64,000 nt of DNA from Pseudidiomarina taiwanensis (GTDB lineage Bacteria; Pseudomonadota; Gammaproteobacteria; Enterobacterales; Alteromonadaceae), in contig NZ_PIQG01000001.1 of the NCBI RefSeq assembly GCF_003987435.1, positions 248,001 through 312,000 on the forward strand, given 5' to 3'. This document shows, one piece after another, positions 1 through 8,955 of this stretch (position 1 is the stretch's first letter; every line of letters begins with the position of its first letter). Below the pieces are notes generated by a model. The model made no database searches and was not told where the DNA came from. It saw nothing but the letters and a program-made list of their open reading frames with translations. Both the position numbers and the translations under genes were made by a program.

Positions 1-129
1 GAAAAAGATGCGGACAAATGCGCAGGTTTTGCCAAAGAAAATTGGTACTATTTACGGGTTGAAGCAGATTTCCCAGAGCAATTTTGGCAACATATTGAAC
101 GACAACTGCACCGCGCAAAAATAGTTTAG
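1..129 (+). CDS. lpxK: Tetraacyldisaccharide 4'-kinase LpxK, C-terminal fragment
   Basis: The window opens inside a reading frame that runs from base 1 to a TAG at 127-129 and gives 42 residues. It contains EKDADKC followed by NWYYLRVEADF, which resembles the conserved C-terminal end of LpxK (a TEKDxxK motif followed by a W-Y/W-x-L-x-V segment). LpxK phosphorylates the 4' position of the lipid A disaccharide at the inner membrane. The identity is supported by what follows, since lpxK-Trm112-kdsB is a standard gammaproteobacterial order. The kinase domain and P-loop lie outside the window. Confidence 0.8.
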   Translation, partial: EKDADKCAGFAKENWYYLRVEADFPEQFWQHIERQLHRAKIV

Positions 130-139
130 AGCGAGAATA

Positions 140-343
140 ATGAGTATCGAACCCGAACTACTAGCGATTTTGGCCTGCCCCCAATGCAAGGGGAAACTGG
201 TCTATTTGAAACAAGCCGAACCAGCAGCGCTGATTTGTCGTGGTTGCCAACTTAGCTTTCCCGTTGAAAATGATATTCCTCAATTAATCCTAACGGCAGC
301 AACTGAGCTTAGCCGTGCTGAATTGGAGCAATTGCCGTCATGA
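140..343 (+). CDS. ycaR: Trm112-like zinc-ribbon family protein (YcaR/UPF0434)
   Basis: This 67-residue protein has an N-terminal CPQCKGKL motif and a second C-x2-C pair (CRGC) about 20 residues later, followed by [10 protein letters not shown]. This is the signature of the Trm112/UPF0434 family of small zinc-ribbon-type proteins. Trm112 homologues activate methyltransferases in eukaryotes and archaea, but the bacterial role is not settled. The gene sits 10 bp after lpxK, and its TGA stop overlaps the ATG of kdsB, so the three are probably co-transcribed. Length and position match YcaR of E. coli. Confidence 0.88.
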   Translation: MSIEPELLAILACPQCKGKLVYLKQAEPAALICRGCQLSFPVENDIPQLILTAATELSRAELEQLPS

Positions 344-1092
344 GTTTTACTGTCATCATTCCAGCTCGCTATGCCTCCACTCGGTTGCCGGGTAAGCCGC
401 TTGCCTTGATCGGACAAAAACCGATGATTCAGCATGTGTATGAACGGGCTGCCGCGGCAGGTGCTGCTGAGGTGATTGTCGCTACGGATGATGAACGTAT
501 TCTTAAAGCGGTTGAGGGTTTTGGTGGGCGCGCAATGATGACCGCAAGTCACCATCAGTCTGGAACCGAACGAATTGCTGAAGTGATTGATTATCTGGCG
601 ATTGCCGATGATCAAGTGGTGGTCAATGTGCAAGGTGACGAACCCTTTATTCCACCAGAAATTATTCGCCAAGTGGCGGATAATTTAGCGAATCAGCGTC
701 TTGCGCAGATGGCAACTCTGGCGGTACCGATGGAGTCGATTGACGAAGTCATGAGCCCTCACGCGGTTAAGGTGGTAACCGATGCCAATGGCTACGCCTT
801 GTATTTTTCGCGAGCACCGATCCCGTATGAACGTGATGGGATGGCGCAGCAGCAGCTGGGACAGTTAGCGCATTACCATCGCCATATCGGTATTTATGCT
901 TACCGGGCTGGATTTGTATGGCGTTATATCGAGTGGCCAGCAAGCCCTTTAGAGCAAATTGAATCGCTCGAGCAATTGCGGGTCCTGTGGTACGGTGAGC
1001 GGATTCATGTGGCGGAGGCGATTGTAACGCCGCCGGCAGGGATCGATACCCCTGCCGACTTAGCCCGTGCTAATTCGCAATTATTCGACTGA
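340..1092 (+). CDS. kdsB: 3-deoxy-manno-octulosonate cytidylyltransferase (CMP-Kdo synthetase)
   Basis: This 250-residue cytosolic enzyme activates Kdo with CTP to CMP-Kdo, the donor for the inner core of lipopolysaccharide. The N-terminus [19 protein letters not shown] is the nucleotide-binding signature of the family, and [13 protein letters not shown] near residue 95 is the second conserved block, carrying a metal-binding Asp. The length equals the family norm of about 250. The ATG overlaps the stop of the Trm112-like gene, which indicates translational coupling. It is convergent with gltA, leaving a 47-bp gap. Confidence 0.96.
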   Translation: MSFTVIIPARYASTRLPGKPLALIGQKPMIQHVYERAAAAGAAEVIVATDDERILKAVEGFGGRAMMTASHHQSGTERIAEVIDYLAIADDQVVVNVQGDEPFIPPEIIRQVADNLANQRLAQMATLAVPMESIDEVMSPHAVKVVTDANGYALYFSRAPIPYERDGMAQQQLGQLAHYHRHIGIYAYRAGFVWRYIEWPASPLEQIESLEQLRVLWYGERIHVAEAIVTPPAGIDTPADLARANSQLFD

Positions 1093-1116
1093 TATCTTGA
1101 CTAAATCTAATAATCA

Positions 1117-1130
1117 TCACTAATTAGTGA
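1117..1130. other. Perfect 14-bp palindrome between convergent kdsB and gltA
   Basis: TCACTAATTAGTGA is a perfect palindrome in the 47-bp gap between the two converging genes. It has no loop-forming spacer. On the plus strand it is followed by an AT-rich run ending in TTTTTT at the gltA stop. It may help end transcription from either side, but it is a weak candidate and no canonical terminator is visible here. Confidence 0.25.
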
Positions 1131-1139
1131 AATTTACAC

Positions 1140-2420
1140 TTATTTTTTCAGCGGTTTGAACTCGCGCTGAGCTTCACCCGTGTAAAGTTGACGCGGGCGA
1201 CCGATTTTCTGGTTCGCTTCGCTCATCATTTCGTGCCAGTGTGAAATCCAACCGACAGTGCGTGATAACGCGAAAATCACAGTAAACATATTGGTTGGGA
1301 TACCAATTGCTTTAAGGATGATACCAGAATAGAAGTCAACATTCGGATACAACTTCTTCTCGACGAAGTACGGATCTTCAAGCGCGATACGCTCAAGCTC
1401 CATTGCGACATCTAACAGTGGATCTTGAATGTTCAATTCATTCAATACTTCGTGCGCGCTTTCACGCATCACGGTCGCGCGTGGATCAAAGTTTTTGTAG
1501 ACCCGATGACCAAAGCCCATCAAACGGAATGGGTCATTCTTATCTTTTGCTTTGTCGATGAACTTAGGAATGTTTTCGACTGAACCGATTTGCTTGAGCA
1601 TACGCAAACACGCTTCATTCGCACCACCATGCGCAGGACCCCAAAGTGATGCAACGCCCGCGGCGATACATGCATAAGGGTTAGCACCTGATGAGCCAGC
1701 TAGGCGCACAGTCGAGGTTGATGCGTTTTGCTCATGGTCCGCATGCAAGGTGAAGATACGATCCATCGCCCGGGCAATGGTTGGGCTGATTTCATAATCT
1801 TCTGCTGGGACCGAGAACATCATATTGAGGAAGTTCTCAGAGTAGCTGAGGTCGTTACGTGGATAAACGAACGGCTGACCAATGCTGAACTTGTATGCCA
1901 TGGCAGCGATCGTTGGCATTTTCGCAATTAAGCGAATCGCACTGCGTAAACGCTGGTTTTCGTCATGAATATCAAGGTCATCATGATAGAAGGATGACAG
2001 CGCACCGGTTACTGCACACAACATTGCCATTGGATGCGCATCGCGGCGGAAACCTTCGAAGAAGGTATGGAGCCCTTGATGCACCATAGTGTGCTTGGTA
2101 ATGGTTTGTTTAAACTCAGCATATTGCTCGGCGGTTGGTGCTTCACCGTGCAGCAACATATAACAAACTTCGAGATAGTCGGCTTGCGTTGCGAGCTGAT
2201 CAATCGGATATCCGCGATGCAGAAGAATGCCTTTCTCACCATCGATAAAAGTGATTTTAGATTCACATGAACCGGTGGCCAAAAAGCCCGGATCAAAAGT
2301 GAAGTACCCATGCTTGCCTAGAGTACGCACGTCAACAACATCATAGCCGGCTGTACCAGAAAGCACTGGTAGTTCAATGGATTGGCCGTCAATCTGCAGG
2401 GTGGCTTTACGATCAGCCAT
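1140..2420 (-). CDS. gltA: Citrate synthase (type II)
   Basis: This 426-residue enzyme condenses oxaloacetate with acetyl-CoA at the entry of the TCA cycle. The family catalytic histidines lie in [10 protein letters not shown] and in [14 protein letters not shown]. The N-terminal beta-strand domain and the length of about 427 residues are those of the hexameric, NADH-regulated type of Gram-negative bacteria, in contrast to the shorter PrpC paralogue at 55732. A clear GGAG ribosome-binding site precedes the ATG. The gene is divergent from sdhCDAB across a 387-bp regulatory gap, the same arrangement as in E. coli. Confidence 0.97.
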   Translation of the reverse strand: MADRKATLQIDGQSIELPVLSGTAGYDVVDVRTLGKHGYFTFDPGFLATGSCESKITFIDGEKGILLHRGYPIDQLATQADYLEVCYMLLHGEAPTAEQYAEFKQTITKHTMVHQGLHTFFEGFRRDAHPMAMLCAVTGALSSFYHDDLDIHDENQRLRSAIRLIAKMPTIAAMAYKFSIGQPFVYPRNDLSYSENFLNMMFSVPAEDYEISPTIARAMDRIFTLHADHEQNASTSTVRLAGSSGANPYACIAAGVASLWGPAHGGANEACLRMLKQIGSVENIPKFIDKAKDKNDPFRLMGFGHRVYKNFDPRATVMRESAHEVLNELNIQDPLLDVAMELERIALEDPYFVEKKLYPNVDFYSGIILKAIGIPTNMFTVIFALSRTVGWISHWHEMMSEANQKIGRPRQLYTGEAQREFKPLKK

Positions 2421-2691
2421 AAGGAAATCTCCTTGTTTGAGTCTGCTTCATCACAAAAAAGGACGCTAGTTTTACTCGATCTTAACGGTACTTGTCAATT
2501 CAAACGACTGTTTAAACTGAATTCCAAGCACCGTATGATTACGCAAAAGTATGACAGAAAGATTACTTGTACTGCGGAACTGTCAAATTAAATATACGAC
2601 TATGGTCGGATTGTATTCGGGGCATTATTTTTATTGGCTTGATCTACAGTAAAAAACTTTACGTTAAGCTAAAAAACAAGCCGCCAGAGAA

Positions 2692-2720
2692 TTGTAATTC
2701 ATGGCTATGACTTATATACT
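2692..2720 (+). promoter_or_regulatory. Probable sigma70 promoter of sdhCDAB
   Basis: TTGTAA (2692-2697) and TATACT (2715-2720) are separated by exactly 17 bp. Transcription would start near 2727, giving a leader of about 80 nt before the GTG of sdhC. Confidence 0.6.
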
Positions 2721-2740
2721 TTGGCAGCGATCTGACAGGG

Positions 2741-2755
2741 TCCCCAGTTTGGGGA
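2741..2755 (+). promoter_or_regulatory. Small hairpin in the sdhC leader
   Basis: TCCCC-AGTTT-GGGGA forms a 5-bp stem with a 5-nt loop inside the predicted sdh leader RNA, about 50 nt before the start codon. No U-tract follows, so it is not a terminator. It may protect or regulate the 5' end. Confidence 0.35.
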
Positions 2756-2807
2756 TGTTTGAAGTTCCGAGCATGTTAACAATGCTTTTCAAAAAGGCAC
2801 AACAATC

Positions 2808-3182
2808 GTGAAAAAACAAAGACCTGTAAATTTAGACTTGGCAACGATCCGCTTCCCAGCGGCTGCCATTAGCTCAATTCTGCATCGTGTTTCTGGCGTC
2901 ATCATGTTAGTGGCGGTGGGACTTTTGATGTGGGCACTCTCTTTATCTCTGCAATCAGCTGAAGGGTTTGCGCAAATGCAGCAGCTCTTCACTAGTGGCT
3001 TTGCGAAGTTCATTGCATGGGGCATTCTCACCGCTTTAGGGTATCACCTGCTTGCTGGTCTTCGGCATATGGTAATGGACCTAGGTTACTGGGAAGAGAT
3101 TGACTCCGGTCGCATCAGCGCGCAAGTGCTGTTCGTACTCGCCATCGTCTTATCAGTTCTTGCAGGGGTGTGGTTATGGTAA
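2808..3182 (+). CDS. sdhC: Succinate dehydrogenase cytochrome b556 subunit
   Basis: This 124-residue membrane anchor of complex II has three transmembrane helices. It binds heme b and forms the ubiquinone site together with SdhD. KKQRPVNLDL and SILHRVSG are the conserved N-terminal and quinone-site segments, and His80 in GYHLLAG corresponds to the heme-ligand histidine of E. coli SdhC. The start is a GTG whose product begins MKKQRPVNLD, slightly shorter than the E. coli protein. The 3' end overlaps sdhD. Confidence 0.95.
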   Translation: MKKQRPVNLDLATIRFPAAAISSILHRVSGVIMLVAVGLLMWALSLSLQSAEGFAQMQQLFTSGFAKFIAWGILTALGYHLLAGLRHMVMDLGYWEEIDSGRISAQVLFVLAIVLSVLAGVWLW

Positions 3183-3532
3183 AAGTAGCTTCGACATTTG
3201 GCCGTAGCGGAACACATGATTACATCTTACTCCGCGCGTCAGCCATTATTATGGCGCTTTATTCGATTTTTCTTGTGAGCTTTATGGTCACTGCTGAACC
3301 ACTCAGCTACGCGGCCTGGACTCAATTGTTTGCGCACCTTGGGATGAAAGTGTTCACCATGTTGGCACTGACCTCAATTCTTATTCACGGCTGGATCGGA
3401 ATTTGGCAAGTGCTCACCGATTACGTGAAAAACTCAGGCGTTCGCGCATTCATTCAATTCGTTGTTAGCGTTGCACTCATCGTCTATTGGCTCGTTGGCC
3501 TGATGGTAGTGTGGCCAGTAGGGGGTGTCTAA
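3176..3532 (+). CDS. sdhD: Succinate dehydrogenase membrane anchor subunit
   Basis: This 118-residue protein with three transmembrane segments is the second membrane anchor of succinate:quinone oxidoreductase. SILIHGWIGIWQVLTDYV contains the histidine equivalent to the second heme b ligand. I start at the ATG at 3176 (MVKVASTFGR), which aligns with the E. coli N-terminus, rather than the GTG six bases earlier. The start lies inside the end of sdhC, and the TAA stop abuts the GTG of sdhA directly, so the four sdh genes form one tightly coupled unit. Confidence 0.94.
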   Translation: MVKVASTFGRSGTHDYILLRASAIIMALYSIFLVSFMVTAEPLSYAAWTQLFAHLGMKVFTMLALTSILIHGWIGIWQVLTDYVKNSGVRAFIQFVVSVALIVYWLVGLMVVWPVGGV

Positions 3533-5299
3533 GTGAGTATCCAAACACTCGAATTTGATGCAGTAGTCATCGGTGCTGGCGGCGCGGGTATGCGCGCAGC
3601 ATTACAAATCTCACAGTCAGGCATGACCTGTGCCTTGATGTCGAAAGTATTCCCAACGCGGTCACACACCGTTTCAGCGCAAGGTGGTATCACAGTTGCG
3701 CTCGGTAACGCGCACGAAGATAACTGGGAATGGCACATGTTCGATACGGTTAAAGGTTCCGACTATATCGGTGACCAAGATGCGATCGAGTACATGTGTA
3801 AGACCGGCCCTGAAGCGATTTTGGAAATGGAAAACATGGGTTTGCCATTCTCGCGCTTTGAAAATGGTAAAGTCTATCAGCGTCCATTTGGCGGTCAGTC
3901 AAAAGAATTCGGCGGCGAACAAGCCGCGCGTACAGCGGCAGCAGCAGACCGTACCGGTCACGCCTTGTTGCACTTGCTGTATCAGCAAAATGTTAAAAAC
4001 AAAACCACAGTATTCTCTGAGTGGTATGCGCTTGATCTCGTGAAGAACCAAGACGGCGCGATTGTCGGTACCACCGCGATGAATATCGAAACCGGTGAAA
4101 TTGTTTTTGTGAAAGCAAAAGCGGTCGTTCTAGCAACCGGTGGTGCAGGTCGTATCTACGCGTCGACCACCAATGCCCACATCAATACCGGTGACGGTGT
4201 AGGTATGGCATTGCGCGCTGGCGTTCCGGTGCAAGATATGGAAATGTGGCAGTTCCACCCAACTGGTATTGCCGGTGCAGGTTCACTCGTTACCGAAGGC
4301 TGTCGTGGTGAAGGTGGTTACCTCTTGAATAAAGATGGTGAGCGCTTCATGGAGCGTTATGCTCCAAACGCTAAAGACCTAGCCGGCCGTGACGTTGTGG
4401 CACGTGCCATGATGACCGAAATTCGCGAAGGTCGTGGATGTGAAGGCCCTTGGGGTACCCACATTAAATTGAAACTCGACCACTTAGGTCGTGAAATTCT
4501 TGAAAGTCGCTTACCGGGTGTTTGTGACTTGGCGAAAACTTTCGCCCATGTTGACCCTGCGGAAGAGCCGATTCCGGTTATCCCAACCTGTCACTATATG
4601 ATGGGTGGTATTCCGACCAACGTTCACGGGCAAGCACTGCAAGTCGATGCGAACGGCAATTCAACGCCGATCCCTGGTCTGTTTGCTTGTGGTGAGATCG
4701 CCTGTGTATCTGTGCACGGTGCAAACCGCTTGGGCGGTAACTCACTGCTTGATTTGGTGGTATTTGGACGCGCAACCGGCCTTCACCTTGGTGAAGCTCT
4801 GGCAGCTAACACTGAAGCACGTGAAGCATCAAAAGATGATATCGATGCAGCATTAGCACGCGTTAATCGTTGGGAAAACACCCAGCAAGGTGAAGACCCA
4901 GTGCAAATCAAGAAAGATTTGCAGAACTGCATGCAGCTTAACTTCTCGGTATTCCGTGAAGGTGACGCAATGGAGCAAGGCTTGAAAGAGCTGAAAGAAA
5001 TCCGTGAGCGTCTGCAGCACGCACGTTTGGACGACACCAGTAAAGAATTCAACACGCAACGTATTGAGTGCCTCGAGTTGGATAACTTGATGGAAACAGC
5101 ATACTCGACTGCCGTTTCTGCAACGTTCCGGACCGAGAGCCGTGGCGCGCACAGCCGTGCTGACTTCCCTGAGCGTGATGATGAGAATTGGTTGGTACAC
5201 ACAGTCTATCGTCCAGAAGATGAGTCGATGACCAAGCGCGAAGTCAACATGCAGCCGAAGCTGCGTGAAGCCTTCCCGCCGAAAGCACGTACCTATTAA
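3533..5299 (+). CDS. sdhA: Succinate dehydrogenase flavoprotein subunit
   Basis: At 588 residues this is the same length as the E. coli enzyme. It oxidises succinate to fumarate using covalently bound FAD. The dinucleotide-binding motif [10 protein letters not shown] is at the N-terminus, [16 protein letters not shown] holds the histidine that carries FAD, and HPTGIAGAG and [11 protein letters not shown] are the substrate and C-terminal FAD motifs. Translation starts at a GTG immediately after the sdhD stop. It faces the cytoplasm and passes electrons to SdhB. Confidence 0.98.
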   Translation: MSIQTLEFDAVVIGAGGAGMRAALQISQSGMTCALMSKVFPTRSHTVSAQGGITVALGNAHEDNWEWHMFDTVKGSDYIGDQDAIEYMCKTGPEAILEMENMGLPFSRFENGKVYQRPFGGQSKEFGGEQAARTAAAADRTGHALLHLLYQQNVKNKTTVFSEWYALDLVKNQDGAIVGTTAMNIETGEIVFVKAKAVVLATGGAGRIYASTTNAHINTGDGVGMALRAGVPVQDMEMWQFHPTGIAGAGSLVTEGCRGEGGYLLNKDGERFMERYAPNAKDLAGRDVVARAMMTEIREGRGCEGPWGTHIKLKLDHLGREILESRLPGVCDLAKTFAHVDPAEEPIPVIPTCHYMMGGIPTNVHGQALQVDANGNSTPIPGLFACGEIACVSVHGANRLGGNSLLDLVVFGRATGLHLGEALAANTEAREASKDDIDAALARVNRWENTQQGEDPVQIKKDLQNCMQLNFSVFREGDAMEQGLKELKEIRERLQHARLDDTSKEFNTQRIECLELDNLMETAYSTAVSATFRTESRGAHSRADFPERDDENWLVHTVYRPEDESMTKREVNMQPKLREAFPPKARTY

Positions 5300-5314
5300 G
5301 GCAAGGTGAAAGCG

Positions 5315-6034
5315 ATGAAGACGTTGAAAATTTCAGTTTATCGTTACAACCCAGATGTTGATAACAAGCCATACATGAAAGACTACACCCTCGAAGTTGA
5401 GGAAGGTCGTGACATGATGGTGTTGGATGTGCTGCTTAAGTTGAAAGAGCAGGATCCAACCCTCGCGTTCCGTCGCTCATGCCGTGAAGGTGTGTGTGGT
5501 TCAGATGGTCTGAACATGAATGGTAAAAATGGTCTCGCGTGTATCACGCCATTATCAGCTTTGAAAGGTGGCAGCAGTAAGATCGTCGTTCGACCATTAC
5601 CTGGTTTGCCAGTCATTCGTGACCTGATTGTAGATATGAGCCAATTCTACAAACAGTACGAGAAAATTAAGCCGTACCTCATTAATGATGATAAGACACC
5701 ACCTGCGCGTGAGCGTCTGCAATCACCAGAGGATCGTGCTAAATTAGATGGATTATACGAGTGTATCCTGTGTGCATGTTGTTCAACTTCATGCCCATCA
5801 TTCTGGTGGAACCCAGATAAATTTATCGGTCCTGCTGGTTTGTTACACGCGTATCGATTCTTAATTGATAGTCGTGACACTGCGACTGAACAGCGTCTTG
5901 ATGATTTAGATGACGCGTTCAGCGTGTTCCGTTGTCACGGTATCATGAACTGTGTCAACGTTTGTCCGAAGGGATTGAACCCAACTAAAGCGATTGGACA
6001 CATTAAATCAATGCTATTGAACCGCGCGATCTAA
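5315..6034 (+). CDS. sdhB: Succinate dehydrogenase iron-sulfur subunit
   Basis: This 239-residue protein carries the electron relay of complex II. CREGVCGSDGLNMNG and the following GLAC form the [2Fe-2S] ferredoxin-type site. CILCACCSTSCPS and the downstream CxxxxxCVNVCPKG supply the [4Fe-4S] and [3Fe-4S] centres. I chose the ATG at 5315 (MKTLKISVYRYNPD) because it fits the family N-terminus and has AAGGTG upstream. A GTG at 5306 would add three residues. The gene is followed by a strong hairpin. Confidence 0.96.
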   Translation: MKTLKISVYRYNPDVDNKPYMKDYTLEVEEGRDMMVLDVLLKLKEQDPTLAFRRSCREGVCGSDGLNMNGKNGLACITPLSALKGGSSKIVVRPLPGLPVIRDLIVDMSQFYKQYEKIKPYLINDDKTPPARERLQSPEDRAKLDGLYECILCACCSTSCPSFWWNPDKFIGPAGLLHAYRFLIDSRDTATEQRLDDLDDAFSVFRCHGIMNCVNVCPKGLNPTKAIGHIKSMLLNRAI

Positions 6035-6074
6035 TTTGATCCGAGGGTCCCAATAGACTAGGGCGAGCTGTAAG

Positions 6075-6110
6075 AAATAGCCATCCACGCCCGGATGGCT
6101 ATTTTTTTCG
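6075..6110 (+). terminator. Rho-independent terminator between sdhB and sucA
   Basis: A 12-bp perfect stem (AAATAGCCATCC / GGATGGCTATTT) with a 6-nt loop is followed immediately by a run of T. It ends only about 25 bp before the sucA ATG, so sucA must be expressed by read-through or from a start site inside or just before this element. Confidence 0.85.
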
Positions 6111-6134
6111 TAAAATGAGTGTGAAGGAACAGCG

Positions 6135-8942
6135 ATGCAAGATGGCGTAATGCAAGCTTGGCTAGAATCCTCCCACCTAGCTGGTGGAAACATGGCGTAC
6201 GTGGAGGAGTTGTTTGAGGTTTACCTTGATGACCCCACGGCTGTTAGCGATGCGTGGCGGCAATTCTTTGACCAACTTCCGCGCGACAATGGGGTAGTCG
6301 ATACTAAACACAGTGTCGTTCGCGAGCAATTCCGTGAAGCCGCAAAAAATAAACTGAAACAAGCAGGTAGTTCCAGTGCTGCTGCACCCGACTTAAAACA
6401 AGTTAAGGTGCTGCAACTGATCAATGCTTATCGTTTCCGCGGTCATCAGCACGCAAACCTGGACCCACTCGAGCTCTGGAAACAACCTCAAGTTCCAGAC
6501 TTAACCCTTCAGTATCACGATTTATCGAAAGATGATTACGACACTGAGTTCAATGTAGGCTCGCTCGCAGTTGGCAAAGAGACCATGAAGCTGGGCGAGA
6601 TTCATAACTTACTCGAACAGATCTATTGTGGTCCGATTGGTGCCGAGTACATGCACATTGTCTCAACGGAAGAGAAGCGTTGGATTCAGCAGCGTCTCGA
6701 GGGCGTATTGGGACAGCCGCAATTTAGCAAAGAAAAACAGCTCAAAGTTCTAAAAGAATTGGTTGCAGCTGACGGTCTTGAAAAGTATCTGGGCTCAAAA
6801 TTCCCGGGTGCGAAGCGATTCTCACTTGAAGGTGGCGATAGCTTAATTCCGATGTTGAAGGAATTAATTACCCGTGCCGGTGAGCAAGGCAGTAAAGAAG
6901 TTGTCATTGGTATGGCTCACCGCGGTCGCCTCAACGTGTTGGTGAACGTGCTGGGTAAAAAGCCAGCCGATTTGTTCGACGAGTTCGCAGGTAAGCACGC
7001 TAATTTGAAAGGCTCAGGTGATGTGAAATATCACATGGGCTTCTCGTCAGATTTTGCTACGCCAGGTGGCGATGTCCACTTGGCGTTGGCCTTTAACCCA
7101 TCACATCTTGAAATCGTTAACCCAGTCGTTATGGGTTCGGTGCGGGCACGAATGGATCGCCTTGGCGATAGCACAGGTTCAAAAGTATTGCCGATCACCA
7201 TTCACGGTGACTCAGCCATTGCTGGACAAGGTATCGTGCAAGAAACCTTCAATATGTCGCAAACTCGCGCGTTCCAAGTGGGTGGTTCAATTCGTATCGT
7301 GGTCAATAACCAAGTAGGCTTCACTACTTCAAAACGTGAAGATACGCGTTCGACCCAATACTGTACTGATATCGCGAAAATGGTCCAAGCACCTATTTTC
7401 CATGTCAACGCTGACGATCCAGAAGCTGTGGTATTTGTAACCCAATTGGCACTTGATTTCCGTAACACCTTCAAACGTGACGTGATGATCGATTTAGTGT
7501 GTTATCGCCGTCATGGTCACAACGAAGCGGACGAGCCAAGTGCAACTCAGCCGTTGATGTACAGCAAGGTTAAAAAGCACCCGGTAGCGCGTGAGTTATA
7601 TGCTGAGCGTTTGGCTAACAAGGGTGTGGTGAGCAGCGAACAAGCAAAAGACTTTGTTAGCGCGTATCGTGACATGCTCGATAAAGGCGAAATCGTGGTC
7701 GAAGAATTCCGCGAAATGAAGAGCCATTCTTCAGATTGGTCGCCTTACATCGACCAAGAGTGGGACGTCGAATACGACGCCAAAATCAGCAAAGAGCGGT
7801 TACAAGAACTCGGTAAAAAGGCTGCGACCGTTCCAGCTGAGCATAAGCTGCATTCGCGCGTTGCCAAAGTATACGAAGAGCGCCTAAAAATGGCAGCTGG
7901 TGAAAAGCCGGCAGATTGGGGCTTTGCTGAAACGCTCGCCTACGCAACCCTAGTCGATGATGGCGTTCATATTCGTCTCACTGGTCAAGACAGTGGTCGT
8001 GGAACCTTCTTCCATCGGCATGCGGTCTTACACAACCAGAAAGACGCCTCGACTTATATGCCGTTGAATAATATTTCGGATAACCAAGGCCCGATCGAAA
8101 TTTACGACTCGGTGTTATCAGAAGCCGCTGTGGTTGCTTTTGAATATGGTTATGCCACCGCTGAGCCGAAATCTTTGGTGATGTGGGAAGCGCAATTTGG
8201 TGACTTTGCCAATGGCGCGCAAGTGGTGATTGACCAGTTCCTCAGCTCAGGTGAGCAGAAATGGGGACGTCTGTGTGGGTTAACGCTTCTGTTACCGCAC
8301 GGTTATGAGGGACAGGGCCCAGAGCATAGTTCGGCACGTTTAGAGCGCTTCTTACAGCTCTCAGCAGACCATAACTGGTCGGTGTGTGTGCCAACGACCC
8401 CAGCTCAGGTGTTCCATATGATTCGCCGGCAGCAGTTGCGTCCAGTGCGCAGACCGCTGATTGTGATGACGCCGAAGTCGTTGTTGCGTCACCCATTAGC
8501 TGTGTCTGAACTTGACGAAATGACCACCGGTGTATTCCAAAACGCGATTGGCGAAATCGATAACTTGAATGCGAAAAAGGTCAAGCGCGTGGTATTCTGT
8601 TCAGGAAAAGTTTATTACGATCTGCTGCAAGCTCGGCGTGAACGTGAGCAAGAAGACGTTGCAATTGTTCGGATCGAGCAATTGTATCCGTTCCCAGCAG
8701 AAGAGGTTGCTGAAATTCTTAAGGATTATCAGCACGTTAAAGATTTTGTTTGGTGCCAAGAAGAGCCGCAGAACCAGGGGGCTTGGTATAACAGCCAGCA
8801 CAACTTCTGGGCTGCAATTCCGAAAGGTGCCAATTTGACATACGCTGGCCGTGCTGCCTCAGCAGCGCCTGCGGTAGGCTACTTGTCAGAGCACAACAAA
8901 CAGCAGAAGCAACTCGTCGATGACGCGCTAACCATTAAATAG
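6135..8942 (+). CDS. sucA: 2-oxoglutarate dehydrogenase E1 component
   Basis: This 935-residue thiamine-diphosphate enzyme decarboxylates 2-oxoglutarate and passes succinyl to the lipoyl arms of SucB. The N-terminus MQDGVMQAWLESSHLAGGN matches family E1o proteins. GMAHRGRLNVL, HIHGDSAIAGQG-type and CYRRHGHNEADEPS segments are the ThDP and substrate-pocket motifs. The C-terminal half contains the transketolase-like domain with LPHGYEGQGPEHSSARLER. AAGGA lies ahead of the ATG. A terminator hairpin sits between it and sdhB, and sucB follows after 13 bp. Confidence 0.97.
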   Translation: MQDGVMQAWLESSHLAGGNMAYVEELFEVYLDDPTAVSDAWRQFFDQLPRDNGVVDTKHSVVREQFREAAKNKLKQAGSSSAAAPDLKQVKVLQLINAYRFRGHQHANLDPLELWKQPQVPDLTLQYHDLSKDDYDTEFNVGSLAVGKETMKLGEIHNLLEQIYCGPIGAEYMHIVSTEEKRWIQQRLEGVLGQPQFSKEKQLKVLKELVAADGLEKYLGSKFPGAKRFSLEGGDSLIPMLKELITRAGEQGSKEVVIGMAHRGRLNVLVNVLGKKPADLFDEFAGKHANLKGSGDVKYHMGFSSDFATPGGDVHLALAFNPSHLEIVNPVVMGSVRARMDRLGDSTGSKVLPITIHGDSAIAGQGIVQETFNMSQTRAFQVGGSIRIVVNNQVGFTTSKREDTRSTQYCTDIAKMVQAPIFHVNADDPEAVVFVTQLALDFRNTFKRDVMIDLVCYRRHGHNEADEPSATQPLMYSKVKKHPVARELYAERLANKGVVSSEQAKDFVSAYRDMLDKGEIVVEEFREMKSHSSDWSPYIDQEWDVEYDAKISKERLQELGKKAATVPAEHKLHSRVAKVYEERLKMAAGEKPADWGFAETLAYATLVDDGVHIRLTGQDSGRGTFFHRHAVLHNQKDASTYMPLNNISDNQGPIEIYDSVLSEAAVVAFEYGYATAEPKSLVMWEAQFGDFANGAQVVIDQFLSSGEQKWGRLCGLTLLLPHGYEGQGPEHSSARLERFLQLSADHNWSVCVPTTPAQVFHMIRRQQLRPVRRPLIVMTPKSLLRHPLAVSELDEMTTGVFQNAIGEIDNLNAKKVKRVVFCSGKVYYDLLQARREREQEDVAIVRIEQLYPFPAEEVAEILKDYQHVKDFVWCQEEPQNQGAWYNSQHNFWAAIPKGANLTYAGRAASAAPAVGYLSEHNKQQKQLVDDALTIK

Positions 8943-8955
8943 GTGATAATTGATC

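Larger units (their letters stand above)
2421..2807. other. gltA-sdhC divergent regulatory region (387 bp, no gene)
   Basis: No credible coding sequence lies here. The plus-strand half carries a good sigma70-type promoter for sdhC (see 2692-2720) and a short leader with a hairpin at 2741-2755. For gltA on the minus strand, TTGACA-like hexamers are readable at 2493-2498 and 2580-2585. The -10 candidates are poor (for example TAAAAC about 18 bp downstream of the first), so the gltA promoter is only tentatively placed. The region is AT-rich. ArcA, CRP or Fur sites known from enterobacterial sdh promoters could not be assigned by eye. Confidence 0.6.
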
